Origin: Salticus scenicus
Taxonomy: Eukaryota > Arthropoda > Arachnida > Araneae > Salticidae
Length of the DNA stretch: 64,000 nt
Direction: 5' to 3'
Assembly: GCA_963930645.1 (NCBI GenBank)
Contig: OZ005656.1
Coordinates: 193,059,479 to 193,123,478 of the forward strand
Both the position numbers and the translations under genes were made by a program. This document shows positions 10,922 to 22,865 of this stretch, piece by piece (the stretch's first letter is position 1; every line of letters starts with the position of its first letter). The notes beneath the pieces are model-generated. The model was not told the DNA's origin and searched no databases. It was given only the letters and a program-made list of their open reading frames with translations.

Positions 10922-12977
10922 CAGTCACCAAAAAAAAAAAAAAAAAAAAAAAATCGCCCCCCCCCCCCACCTAGTTTCGCCATAAATTGTCGTAGAAACA
11001 TGTGGTTAGTACCAATCGATTTGTAATAAAGTCTAGTTTATAATGGTATAGTTTATTTTGCTTAAGGGGTCGTCTGCATATTAAAACTGGCATCTACTTT
11101 ATTTTTTTCAATGGTAACCCCCATTTTTTATAATTTATTTGAATTCTATGGATCAAATCATCGCGAAAAATGGTATAGTTTATATATTTTGCTCAATTTT
11201 TCACAGAGTTGTAAGCTGTCAAAATATGAGGATGCAAATGTTAAATGAATGTGACAAACAATAATTCATATTTTCCAAAATAATTACAATATTCAAATTC
11301 TGTTTTTTTTTATACGATAGAATGAAGTGACCCAAACATATTCCATGCATATTTTTGCTAAAAAAACATTTTTTGAATTATGAAAATTATTCATAATTTC
11401 ATATTTGAAAAAATTATGAATTATGACCTATGTTAATTTTTGCACGAATAGAACGGGCATCATCAAAAACATGGGTTTCCAAATTTACAGCTTGTTCCTA
11501 ACATTATTTTTTGAGTTACAGTGATATTTCATTTTTTACTGTTGTTAGGGGGCTGTGACTTATTAGAATTTGTATCCTCAGTGAGTAAATATCTGTATAC
11601 ATTTTGACGAAAACTATTTTAATTTACCTTTATGTTATTCTAATTGTTTTCTAAGCAGCATTTTGATGTTCATGATAAAATTAGATTATTTTTCATAAAA
11701 TAATCGCAATGCAAGCGAGAGAATGTGAAAGAATTTCAAAAGAAATGAAGCCCCGCCTCTATATTGCGGAAACAGTATTTAAAAAAAACTAGTTTGCATA
11801 TTCGTATGTGACTCTATATGTGGTATGCATAAATGTCAATGGCATTTACTACATCGAATGCTGAAGACAAAATTTAAATGATTTAATTGAAAGTATGTAA
11901 AATAATTTTGTTTTAGAATGTAAAGTTTTAGAAAAAAATGTAACGGAAGGCGTGGCTTCCGTTACAAAAATGAGTATACATCATTCTGAATGTCTTTAAG
12001 TCTTTGTTCTTATATATTACATAACTTTTCCTAGTTTCTCACTGCTAAAATTCTATTTTATCCCTGTTGTCGTTTTTTTTTTTTTTTTTTTTTTTTTCTT
12101 TCACGGTAAGACGAAGATTATTATTTGAAAGAGCAATACGCAATGAACAATACTTTTATTTTTCCTTTTTAAAAATTAATATAATTAATATTTATTATTT
12201 TTTACCAGTTTTTTTTTAAACAAATTTTCTTGTTGTGGCATTTTCGCATTCGTTTACTCTACTGTGTATGCTATTTAAATTTTACTGATAACGTAATGTA
12301 ATAAAATAAAAAAAATTTATTAAAGGTTTTTTAACACTGAATAATATAGTGGATTTTTTTTTTTTTTCTTTTTTTTAAGTTTTTAAAATCTGTTATTGAA
12401 ACAAAGCGCAATATTATTTATTCTCGATTATTCTAATCACAGCGTAAAACAGGCGTCACATTTATCATGGAAAAAGAATTTAAAACAAAGTAATATGTCT
12501 TATTACTTTTAAAGATGTAGATTTTACGCATTTAAAATTCAGAATTCAAGTACAGTAGATGGCTGAAGAACGGGGAACATTCATTCAAGGCAATACGAAA
12601 CCGTTATTTCTATATCCATATTTATTTTACATATGAATATACATAATAATTATACTCTTTCTAGTGAAAGTATTTGTATTAATACTATTTTGTTTATATA
12701 AATATGAAGATAAGGAATATTCTTAAGAAATATCGTAACACACAAATTGAAAAAGAAACGCCCATTGTAGGAGTTACAGATTTCCAAATGACGTGAATCT
12801 ATGTCAGCGGTCACGAAAATGTTAAATATCCTTTCTCAGATTTTAGTTTAATTTTTTATTGTTGGTTTGTACGCCTAAAATTAAATGTAAAACTTTATAG
12901 TAATATTTTCAGGCGGGGCTTACTGTATAAAACAAAATATTCCCAACAGAAGTAGATAATTCTTTTCTTAAATATTA

Positions 12978-13014
<37 letters not shown>

Positions 13015-13765
13015 TGCTATTAATATTATTATCAGTATTAATATTATTCTTTTACCCCGGTATCTAGATTTTTGTAATTCAACATTGTAGGGTTCATATG
13101 ATTCAAGCTAATTTTCTTCGTATGAAGTGAACTATTTGATGTTTTTATTCAAATCACACAATCACTGTGGAAGAAAATTATATTTATTGAAATTTTATTT
13201 TTCCGACTGAGTGAAAATAATGCCTGGACCGGGAGTCGAAGACCGGATCAGGAACGAACACCGGATTTGATGTTTAATAAATAGAAACCAATAAAAATCT
13301 TTTAATTTATAAACTAACTCAGAGAGTTCTGTGAATTAGAGTCATTTTTCTTTTATATTTAATATTTCTAAAATTTATTTCCGGTGTAAAACTTAATAAA
13401 TAATGTATATTGGGTAATAGATTACAATTTATTTTTTCTAAATGTATAGACGAACCCCTAACACATTTTCACGTGTAACTCTATTTAAAATTGATTTAAA
13501 GTATATAAATAGGTATGTTTTCCGAACCGCCTTGATCTCAGAAATCTGAGTATGAAGTCAAAAATAGGGATCGTTATTGAAAAAATAAGTTTACGTCTGT
13601 TTTAATATGTAGACGACCCCTTAAGCAAACTCTAACTGCACCATTAAAAACTAGAAATTATTACAGATCGATATGTACCAGCCGTATGTTTCTACGATAA
13701 TTTACGGCGAAATTAGTTGGGGGGGGGTGGCAATTTTTTTTTTTTTTTTTTTTTTTTGGTGACTG
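10922..13765 (-). mobile_element. Large TA-flanked inverted-repeat element, copy R4 (2.84 kb, inverted orientation)
   Basis: The ends are CAGTCACC...GGTGACTG with inverted repeats of about 200 bp: AGTTTCGCCATAAATTGTCG at the left and CGATAATTTACGGCGAAATT at the right. The site without it is preserved in block II at about 41,440 (AATGTACCTGTGAATG), which shows insertion at a TA. Internally it is the reverse complement of R1-R3. It lacks the same roughly 580-bp segment as R3 (42,028), so R3 and R4 are one subtype. It includes a truncated TTAA MITE at 12608-12821. No open frame of transposase length exists. Confidence 0.85.
12608..12821. mobile_element. Truncated TTAA MITE (CACTTTCGCGACCGC family)
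   Basis: Only one end remains: GTCAGCGGTCACGAAAATG followed by TTAA (12822-12825). The other end is lost at the deletion junction shared with R3, next to CAATACGAAACCGTT. The interior (GAAACGCCCATTGTAGGAGT...) matches the full copies. Confidence 0.7.
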
Positions 13766-14159
13766 TGCCTGTGAATGTTTCAATCAAAGTTAAATTAAGA
13801 GTATGTCTCGCGGCATACTGCTGTTATCATAATAACTGGCTGGAAAAGAATTTTAAATAGAATGACATAACAACATAGGTGACAAATCGTAGAGCTTTAC
13901 TTTTCGTAGTTATTTTTAAATTAGAAATTCAAAAATAAAGACATAATAGCGAATAATATCTTACCTGCATTCATTCTTATGGAGAAATCAGTAAACTTAA
14001 AATAACAATGTAAAAAAAAAAAAAAAAAAAAAAAAAAGAAAGAAGAAGAAGAAGAAGAAAATTTTTTTATATTAATTATTCTACAAATTAATTACTGGAA
14101 AGTAATTAAATATATATATATATATAAGGAAATAAAATTAACATATTTTATTGTATATC
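13766..14159. other. Shared non-coding spacer with A-run
   Basis: Matches about 41,440-41,815 of block II (GAATGTTTCAATCAAAGTTAAATTAAGAG; CTTACCTGCATTCATTCTTATGG). It includes a 26-base A run (about 14,012-14,037), GAA repeats and a TATATA tract. No gene is seen. Confidence 0.5.
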
Positions 14160-14373
14160 TGTTACCGCTAAAGTGCAGAAATCAGTTAATCTGCAGATTA
14201 GCTAGGTAATCTGCATATTAACTAGGGTGATCCGTTAAAGTGAGGAAAATTGTTTCATTTCTCAAATTACCTAGGTAATCTGCGAATTACCTAGAAAATC
14301 TGCACATTACCTACTAGGAACTAGTTAAAGTGAAAATAAGATATCTGGTGTTGTAATTTTACAGCCGGCTGTG

Positions 14374-14412
<39 letters not shown>

Positions 14413-15890
14413 TTCTTTACTTATTTTAATCTGTATGTGTTTTAATTTTGATATCTTTTAAAGTTATATTTGTTTTATTTGTTTTATTTATTTCCTCTTT
14501 TTTATTCTGTCAATATAAGTTTGAAGATGTTATGCATTTTTAATATGAAATATAATAGCTTTAATAGCTTTCAATAAATTCTATTTTATAAATGAATGTT
14601 AGAATTGTAATACAGTAACGATTTCTTTTGAAAATAAAAATATTTAACCATTTAAATTTTTTAAAAGTGTTTTATTAACAACTTATACTGCTATTACTAT
14701 TTAAAAATAATAATAATAAATAAATAAATAAAATATGCACCAATTTTTAATTCGCTAAAGAAGTATTAAATTAGACAAATCAGAAGCATTATTTAAGAAG
14801 TACTTCAAATAATTAAAACAGCTGTAATATTTTTTAGAATGCATGAAAATTAAAATGACTGTTTTCCAATGCTTTATTAAACTATATTTGCAGCATACAT
14901 ATATCTATACAAGTTTAGCAAATAAATTAATAATACAATTAAAAAAAAAAAACCTTTATTAACACTTTTTATGTGATAAACTACAACGAAATTACCTGAA
15001 AAAGCGAACAAAATTTAAAAAATAAAATAAAAATAAAAAATATAATAATGATATATAAAATATAAAATATATAAAGGGAACTTGAAGCTGAAAGAAACAA
15101 GAAGAATAAAAAGAATAAAAGAATAAAAAAAAAAAGAAAAAAGAAAGTAATAAAATGCTAAAAAATGCACAAAAATTTCATATTAAGTATTTATTAAATG
15201 CCATATTATTTTTCAAAGTTAAAAATTAATACACTCTTTTTTTTTTTTTTTTTTTTTTCCAGTAAATAATAGTAATTTAAACCAATTTTAAAATAAATTA
15301 GTTGTAAAAAGTTATGGTTTAATAGTTTTAGTTCGGAAGGAAATAATTACTGTAATGTAAATTTAATATTTATAATTCAAAATGGAGTTTCACGAGAGGC
15401 AGCTTTTAATTAAGATTAGATTTCATTTATAAAATGCAGACCCTTATCAAAACTATATTGACAGAATTGAAAAAGATAGAAATAAAATAAAAATTAAAAC
15501 AATTATAACTTACTTGTTGCTTAAAATTTTGTGTTAGTCATAATAATAAAGCTAATCATGGCTTCGATCCTCCACTCTCCACATTTTGCGTTTGCCGTTT
15601 ATCATCATCACATCACAGCGTAGCACCGGAAGGGGTAAAAGTTTTAGTTATGTTTGAAGGTCATTCGCCTATCTGTATCACATGACTGTTTGACGTCAAA
15701 GTGATTGTAAAAAAAAGTAAGTCTCGAAACAAACATTTGAACTTTAACGATACAGAAACCGCTAATCTGCAGATTACCTAGTTAAAATGCGGAAAACTTT
15801 TGATTCCACACTCTAACGGGTCATTTTAGTCAATCTGCAGATTAGCTAGGTAATCTGAACACTAACGGATTTCGAGCTTTAACGGTAACA
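14160..15890. mobile_element. 1.73-kb element with TGTTACCG ends and repeated TAATCTGCAG / CTAGGTAA boxes
   Basis: The ends are TGTTACCGCTAAAG and, inverted, CTTTAACGGTAACA. The probable 4-bp duplication TATC lies at 14156-14159 and 15891-15894. Block II has the uninterrupted site (GTATATCGGCATT, about 41,805). Both ends carry clusters of short palindromes: AATCTGCAGATTAGCTAGG and AATTACCTAGGTAATCTGC recur within 14,190-14,330 and 15,755-15,862. The interior (14,340-15,750) is AT-rich with no open frame of note. Superfamily is not recognised. Confidence 0.75.
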
Positions 15891-16924
15891 TATCGACATT
15901 TCCGTTACGGAAAAAATTGAGCTTGTGTTTGAAAAACGTGGGTTTTACATCTTGACTATCTGGAAATAAAATAACAGAAATGCATAAAAACACAAATGTG
16001 AAGTTTTAATACAATCTACACCAGGAATATTATGTCAGAAAGTGTAATAGTAATATTCTTTTGAAGCGTTGCTGGCGGTATTGATAAAGTACATACTTTG
16101 AACGAAGCGGATGCAGCGAAGATCTGCTTCCGCTAATCACAATACAGAAAGAAAAAAGTAATAAATTGAATCCAAGCGCACTAAATATAAAAAATACCTG
16201 CTAACATTGGACGTTAGGTCTAATATATCGTATCATATTATCTATCGTATTTATCGTAATATAACTCAATACTTATTTCACTTCCTTCTTCGACTCGTTC
16301 TAATAAGCATTTTTTAAATGCATGAGCAAATTTTTAATTTTTCGCGTGAAAGCATTATTTCATCTTATGCCCCCACCCCAAAAAGTAAATAAATCATTAA
16401 ATTCATTTTTTTTTTTTTACTTAGTTTTATTTCATATTATTGCACGCGCACATTTTATTTCCTAATTCAAAATTATTAAAAAAAAAAAAAAAAAAACTTT
16501 TTCGATATCGCTTGTAACGAAACTGATTATTATTAATTTCTCCCCCCCCCCCCAAAAAAAAAAAAAAATGATTTTAATGAAATTCTGGCAAAAGCAAAAT
16601 TTAGTTTATGACGGAAGACTATTAGATTTTTTTTTTTTTTTTTTTTTTTTGAAATTATAACATTGCTTTCAAATTATTCAATTATAATTTCGATAAATGT
16701 CCAACTATCGAAAAATTATTTCGACAAGTGTCCAAATATCGAAAAATTACGACGCAAAAATCCCAGATTGAGACTAATAGTCCTCAGTCTTAATAAAATA
16801 ATAGTAATAACTTTTTGCAGGTCTCGGCAAGTCTTAATAAGAGAAATTACCACTATTTTTCTCGAGAAAATTCTTATGATAATTTTCGAAGATAGAAGAC
16901 CTCGACGATGCAATTGCTTTTAAA
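15891..16924. other. Non-coding stretch, partly private to block I
   Basis: 15,891-16,060 matches block II at 41,806-41,985. From about 16,060 to 16,780 the two blocks differ, because block II carries R3 and another insert there. Several homopolymer runs occur (A at 16,478-16,496, C/A at 16,543-16,568, T at 16,628-16,650). A repeated CGAAAAATTATTTCGACAAG / CGAAAAATTACGACGC motif lies at 16,705-16,760. From about 16,780 the blocks match again. No gene is supported. Confidence 0.45.
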
Positions 16925-16929
16925 ATATT

Positions 16930-17436
16930 CTAGTGTGGTGTGAAAGAAGGGCGGGGCTAACAGTACTCTGGAATAAATTATAAATATTACTAGCATACTT
17001 GCCAACTGTCTTGTAATAAAACATAAAATTTTTAGTACCCGACTTTCATTCCATACCAGTCACATTTTACAGCAATTTTATTTTTATTTAATTGTAACAT
17101 TTGGAGAGAATTACTCTAAAAATAAAGTGGTGTAAAAAAGAGCGTTTTTTCAAATTACGTTAACAATTTTCAGCTTACTAATGAGATGGTTGGCAGGTAT
17201 GGTTACAAGGTATGTTCTAATTATGAATTAGAAGGTTTTTAGCACACGCCCATTTTTTCACACCACTTTATTTTTAGAGTAATTATCTCTAAATGCAGTT
17301 ACGATTAAATAAGTTTAAAATTATTCTAAAAAAGGACTGGTGTTTTAAAAAAGGCGGGTACTAAAAAAAAATGTTCCGATTATTAATGAGATGGTTCACA
17401 AGCATGTCAATAATCGGTCTGTCTAGTCTTCATCTG
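16930..17436. mobile_element. MITE chain 2, units a (half), b and c
   Basis: The order is the same as at 9,650: right half of unit a (GGGCGGGGCTAACAGTACTCT, to about 16,985), unit b (about 16,995-17,195; TTGCCAACTGTCTTG ... ATGGTTGGCAGGTATG) and unit c (about 17,205-17,415; CACACCACTTTATTTTTAGAG ... AAGGCGGGTACT). It corresponds to about 46,440-46,506 plus 47,335-47,730 in block II, where an 820-bp insert splits units a and b. Confidence 0.65.
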
Positions 17437-17889
17437 CAGGTGTCGTAGTCTCCACGGTTTTTTAACCCTTTGCGGCGCAAGACAATTTTAAGCATTTAAA
17501 TTATACTGCCACCGGAATTCAAGAACAAAATTAAACTAAAAGAAATTTTAAATTTTAGGGTTTAAAAAAACCGGCCTTTTCTGATATGTTAAAAACGTGA
17601 ATTTTCGCTAAAAAATTTCCGGGATGAATTTTTGCAGCTGGATCTTAAATTTTGCGTCCTCGCAGCGAGAACAGCGCGCGTTAAGGGGTTAAGGACACTT
17701 TTAGAAATGATAAATTTATGTCTTTTTTGCTACCACTAATTTTATGCAATAATTTTTATTTTGTTTTATCACGGAACATTACTTTAAAACAACAGTAAAG
17801 ATTTCTCTAGGAAAAAGTGGTGGTAAAACATACGGAAATTTCTTATCCCTGAAAGTGACCTAGATAAAAGGATATGACTATGACCTCTG
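17437..17889. mobile_element. hAT-type MITE unit d of chain 2, interrupted by a TTAA MITE
   Basis: The left end CAGGTGTCGTAGTCTCC and the decayed right end GACTATGACCTCTG belong to the CAGGGGTCGTA family seen at 7416. The flank TTCATCTG / TTATCTGG may be a decayed 8-bp duplication. A 223-bp insertion splits the left arm (17466-17688). Confidence 0.7.
17466..17688. mobile_element. TTAA MITE, CCCTTTGCGGCGC / GCGCGCGTTAAGGGG ends, 223 bp
   Basis: TTAA lies at 17462-17465 and 17689-17692. The ends are CCCTTTGCGGCGC and, inverted, CCCCTTAACGCGCGC; CCCTTT-type ends with TTAA are typical of piggyBac-like elements. Block II lacks it (single TTAA at about 47,800 in CCTTTTTTTAAGGGCAC). The ends are more G+C-rich than the surroundings. 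Confidence 0.85.
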
Positions 17890-18006
17890 TTATCTGGTAA
17901 GTATTTAAAAATTTCACTCGTCTATTATTCAGTTAGTCACGTATACCTTAGTTTAAACAGAATAAATAAATAAAAAGATAATTCTTAAAGTGGCGTTTTG
18001 TCTTTC

Positions 18007-18028
18007 GTCAACACACACACACACACAC
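18007..18028. repeat. (CA)n microsatellite
   Basis: A run of CA dinucleotides with the orthologous run, slightly longer, at about 48,124-48,148 in block II. Confidence 0.9.
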
Positions 18029-21000
18029 AAAAGAATCTATGACTGACATCTAGGTATTAAATTGCGTCATTAGCAAAAATAGTTCCAAGTCGTATCCTCA
18101 TAAATTCTAATTCCCCAAAAACCCCTATTAGAATTCCAGATCGTTTTCCTGCATTATCGTGGTCTGACTTATTTAACAATATCTGCAAATAAATGCTAAT
18201 ACAGGAGGCGAGGTTTCATAACTATAATATTTGTTTATGACCCAAATCTAGTCCAAGAAGCCAACAAGAAATTCTCGCAATACAAAGGATTCATAATATT
18301 CATACATTTGTTTCAACATCTAGGAAAGCTGGAAAGCACAGACTAGAAGTTCTTAAATATTTCATTTATCCTGATTATTTGTTTACCTTATACGTATAGC
18401 TCATTATTCTATATTTTTAGTTCATGGATTCAAAAAATGACTACATATTCGTTCAAAATGAAAGCGGTATATACATATATTTTTTCTCAAGGAAATCTTA
18501 TAATAGGGTATGGTTCATGCTTTTGTAAGATAATAAGCTGACTTATGCTTTCTTTAACGTTTTGGGGTTAGATGAACATCTGCGCTTAAATTTTAGCAAA
18601 ATATTAAACAAAGCAATATATAATATCAATAAGATAAAGTTTTACGATATTTTACGTTAAAAATAGTATTAAAAATATTTTGTCATTTTAACTAACATGA
18701 GTATTTTACTTTAAAACCTCAAAAAACATTTTACACCAATACAAACCAAGACAGGAATAAATTCAGAAATAAAAGCGCTAAGAAAAACATTTATTTCGAT
18801 ATTTTTATAATATTTTTGAAGATAGATATATTTTTAATATGTACTTAAAAGTATAAATTTGTACAAAAGATCAATAAATAACAATTATAACCAACAGGGG
18901 ATTTCTACAAAAATATTAAACAAAAACTACGGAGTTTTTCTCCAATCTACATTTCCCTGTAGATTTCATCTTTTCCCTAAATACTGCAACTGTATACCAA
19001 TTCAGTGTAGAAGAATTTTATGAAAATTATTTAGAATTATAAATCACAATACTTTTACTATAAAACTAAAATTTACATCTTTACAGAAATTAAAATATTT
19101 CAGTTATAAGAAAGATTCTTTCAGTTACATTTATACCTATATAGAAATTAGAAATATTTCAATTACAATCATCAATCTTTTCAATTACTGTATATCATAT
19201 ACCTCCTCCATGTTAACCATGTATATCTTCGACTGCCTTAACATAACTGGAGGGCATCTTTATGAAGATCCGCTCTATGTTCTTGATATGATCAGAATTG
19301 CTGGAGTCATAGACTTTATTTAGCTTTGCTGTCAGATGGGGATTAGCAACAACAACATCATATAAATGTACAAATCAACCAAATGTGTACTTTATTTTAT
19401 ATTATGTTTATGCTGTATTAGAGCAATAATATATGAACAAAAAATATATCAACTAAACAAAATATATAATGCACTTATGAATGAGATAGAATACTTTTCT
19501 CCCGAAAGAAATTTTAAAACTCTGGACGGCCCCTATCTACCTGGACTAAGCCAAGTTTAACAGGTTTGATTATGTCCAAAGGGACGAAAAACGGCAGATC
19601 GACGCATGGTGACCACTACTTTATGAGCTATTTGAGCACTCCTTAGAAAAGAGCTGTGATCGGAAGAACTAGGTTAAGACTTCTAACTGTAGACTTCTAA
19701 TCTTATAGGTAGGTCTTCGTCATTGCCGTTTTAATTTTCAGAATTTTCCCTTGACACGGTGTTCGAGCAGACAAAGGTATTCCCAAGAATATGCTAACAG
19801 GATCGCATAAAACATGTGCCAGGGTGCTTTAACTTTGAATTAGAATCCAGATCTAGCTGAGAAAACAGAGGAAACTAACAAATGGGCAGAGGAGCCATAA
19901 AAGGTGGTTGAGCACGGGAAATTACTAGCTAAAAGGAAGGGGTACATTTTTTTTTCTTAAGAAAGTAAGAAAAACTGGAGGAAAGGAATTGTGATGACGC
20001 TCCTGCTTGAAAACTGCTAAATGATGATAGAAGCTGAGAAATATACTTGTAAGGAGAATTCTATAACTGACACTGCAGAAAGAAGAATAAAAAAACTCAG
20101 TAACGTGCTTAACTATAAAGAAATTTTTACAGAAATTAACTATTTAGAAATTGTTTAAACTATATAGAAATTAGAAATATTTCAGTCATAATCAACAATC
20201 TTTTCTGTTTCTGTATGCTACATAAATGTAATAAAAATGCCAACCAAATGTGTACTTTATCTCATGTTATGTTTCAGACAGTACTAAAACAATAATATGA
20301 TAAAAAAATGTATAAACTGAACCAAATATATAATGCACTTATGAATGTGATGATATATTTCCCCTTCGAAAGATATTTTACGCTTGGGATACTTTCTAGC
20401 AGGTTCTGAATTACATAGAAAAAGATTTCCCATATACATGAGTGATTTCACTCTGTGTAATATTTTCGTAATCCTGGGAGAAGGTAAAGCCCTGAAATAT
20501 AATAGACTTAGTTCTTTTGTTTCACGTGATTATACAAACTGAAGCATAAAGACATTCTTTTATGCTCAGTGTCTCCTAAATCTCCGCATAAATTCAACAG
20601 CTTATACACTCATCGTTAGAAAATTGATACGTACCAGTATAATGATACACAAACGAAATTTTGAGAAAAAAATAGACGACATAATTTTCGAATCAGATTA
20701 AATTTTATTTATGCTTTTTAATAATTTTTTTGCTGCTTTTTTCTACGTGTTCGAAGTTTTTTCTCTACTTTAACATAGTTCTCAACTTTTATGCTTCTTG
20801 GTAACTGGAAAACTTTTAAACTTCCTCTTTTTTTTTTTTTTTTTTTTTAATATTTCTGTTACATTTTTCTCCGATTTAATGAAGTAACAATATTTATTAA
20901 AATTTTCCAGTAGCTGAAAAGCGTAAAATATAGTAACTATATGGTATAATAACATTTAGAAAGTACATATATGAAACACAAGACATGTATTCTCATTTTA

Positions 21001-21300
21001 GATATGTTTTATTTATGTGTATTTATACTTATGAGTATAATATGACAGTCGAGAAAACTCATATTTTTGTAAATTCAGATGAGGCAGATTTTAATATTTC
21101 AAACTAACAATTTCTTTTTTCTTTTAAAAATGTTTTTTTTTTTTTCATATTTCTTCTTTAAATGATTTTCTATAATACAAATTTCTAATATTTTTACTTT
21201 CCGAACACTATAGTGAGGAATGTATTGTAATCATGTCAAAAATCCGAATTCGAGATTTTGATGTTTCTATACGTTTCGAGGTCCCCTGAGTCCGTTTTCA
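18029..21300. other. Non-coding duplicated segment
   Basis: Collinear with about 48,150-51,440 with no large insertion differences. Only short open frames occur (for example 19,366-19,560). That frame is not maintained at 49,490-49,680: small indels such as AATATGAACA for AATATATGAACA change the reading. A partial internal repeat exists: the TACATTTATACCTATATAGAAATTAG tract and the CCAAATGTGTACTTTAT...ATATATAATGCACTTATGAATG tract at 19,110-19,490 reappear at 20,155-20,350. No gene was recognised. Confidence 0.5.
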
Positions 21301-21373
21301 CTATTTTTACGATGTATGTGTGTGTGTATGTGTGTATGTATGTACGTATGTATGTATGTGTGTATGTCTGTGA

Positions 21374-22865
21374 GTGAACACGCTAGCGTCTAAACGCTTT
21401 GTTCGAATAAGCTGAAAGTTGGTGCGTATATTGTAAGTCACCATAGTACGAACCCTATAGATTTTGGTGAATCTAGCACTTATAGTTTTTCTACAGAGAC
21501 ACAAAGAAAAATTCTTTATCATTATGGTCTATGGGACCAAAATCTGAAAAGTGCGATAGCATCTAAACGCCTTCTTTAATTGAGCAAAAAATTTATACAC
21601 ATATTATAGGTCACAGTTACTCAATCTGTATAGAGTTTGGAGAATCTGGCACTTACAGTGTTTTCACAGGGGCACAAAGAAAAATTCTTTATCATTATGG
21701 CCTATGGGGCCAAATTTTTAAAAGTGCGATAGCGTCTAAACGCTTATTTGATCTGAACAAAAAATTTATACACATGTTATAGGTCACAGTTGCACGAACT
21801 CTATAGATTTTGGTGAATTTAGCACTTACAGTTTTTTTACAGGGACGCAAAGAAAAATTCTTTATCATTATGGCCTGTGGGACCAAATTTTCACTTTCTT
21901 CTATATTCAATAGAGAAAGTATTGGATTCGTAAACATTTTCGACCTCGGGTTTTTGAGGGATTTACACGTTTTGAGAGCTGTAGAACACGATTTGTCCAT
22001 TTTTATAAAATGTCTGTCTGTTTCAGTCAGTCAAATGTCAGTCTCTGCGTGGGTGTGACAAACTTTTGTGGCAACTGTATCTCAGGAACTACTTCACAGA
22101 ATTTCTTACAAATTGGTATGCAGTTGCACCTTGACATAAATTAGTGCCTATTAACTTTTGGTAAAAATTGTCTTACAGGTTGCGTTGCCATCCCGCTTTT
22201 TCTGAATTTTTAACATAAAGGTATAGTACAAAATTTTGTATAAATGTGCATAAAGAAAATTATTTTTTAATAATCATTATGAAATTTACCAGAATTATTT
22301 ATAATAGAGATAGTCAACTGGAATTTTTTTTTTTTTTGTATGTGTAGGAGCCTCGCCTCCCCCCCCCCCCTGCGGGGGGAATTCCCCCCACGAGGGGAGT
22401 AAATTTTCATGATGGGTATCTTTCAAAAGAGCTCGCCAGTACCTTTAAAACGAATGGTTTAACCATAGATCTGCGATAATTTAAAATGAAGTTATCGATT
22501 TTTTTAATGTAATATTGACAATAAAATTTACTTTTTTTGAATATTTAGTGTTATACTATTTCTATAATATGGAAATCATTTGCATTATCATGGAAGATAA
22601 TTTTTTTAAATAATAATTTTAATAAATTATTTTTACTGAGTGAATTTGTATAGGAAAATATAGAAGAAAGTCAAGTGGTGGCCACAAAATACTAATTAAA
22701 AGTGCGATAGCATCTAAATGCCTTATTCAATTGAGCTGAAAATTTATATGAATATTATAAATCACTGTTGCACTAACTTTAGGCATTTTGGTGAATCTAG
22801 CATTTATAGGTTTTTTACAGGGACACAACGAAAATTCTTTATCATTATGATCTATGGGTTCAAAG
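21374..22865. repeat. Tandem repeat of about 173 bp (three units plus a detached fourth)
   Basis: Units begin near GCGTCTAAACGC at 21,388, GCATCTAAACGCC at 21,560 and GCGTCTAAACGC at 21,731; each ends with AAAGAAAAATTCTTTATCATTATGG. The marker ATTCTTTATCATTATG occurs at 21,511, 21,684 and 21,857 (173-bp steps) and again at 22,834, after about 800 bp of other sequence. Repeated short minus-strand open frames here are by-products of the repeat. A GT/GTAT microsatellite precedes it (21,313-21,370). The same array is at about 51,510-52,985. Confidence 0.85.
22342..22402. repeat. G+C-rich hairpin-forming tract
   Basis: The run GCCTCGCCTCCCCCCCCC, then CTGCGGGGGGAATTCCCCCC and ACGAGGGGAGT, can pair extensively (GGGGGGAATTCCCCCC is a perfect palindrome). 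It stands out in a DNA region that is otherwise over three quarters A+T. Conserved at about 52,485-52,541 in block II. Confidence 0.8.

Noticed and set aside
16663..16923. Overlapping sense/antisense frames as genes
   Set aside because: There is no recognisable domain, and the equivalent in block II (46,234-46,428) is only partly alike and ends in a poly-A tract.
21374..21890. CRISPR array
   Set aside because: Units are about 173 bp without repeat/spacer alternation, and the window is eukaryotic.
21307..22000. Minus-strand open frames with repeated peptide MIKNFSL...RFTKIYRVRT as a repeat protein gene
   Set aside because: They mirror the 173-bp tandem repeat, occur on both strands and run into GT microsatellite translation (His/Thr runs).
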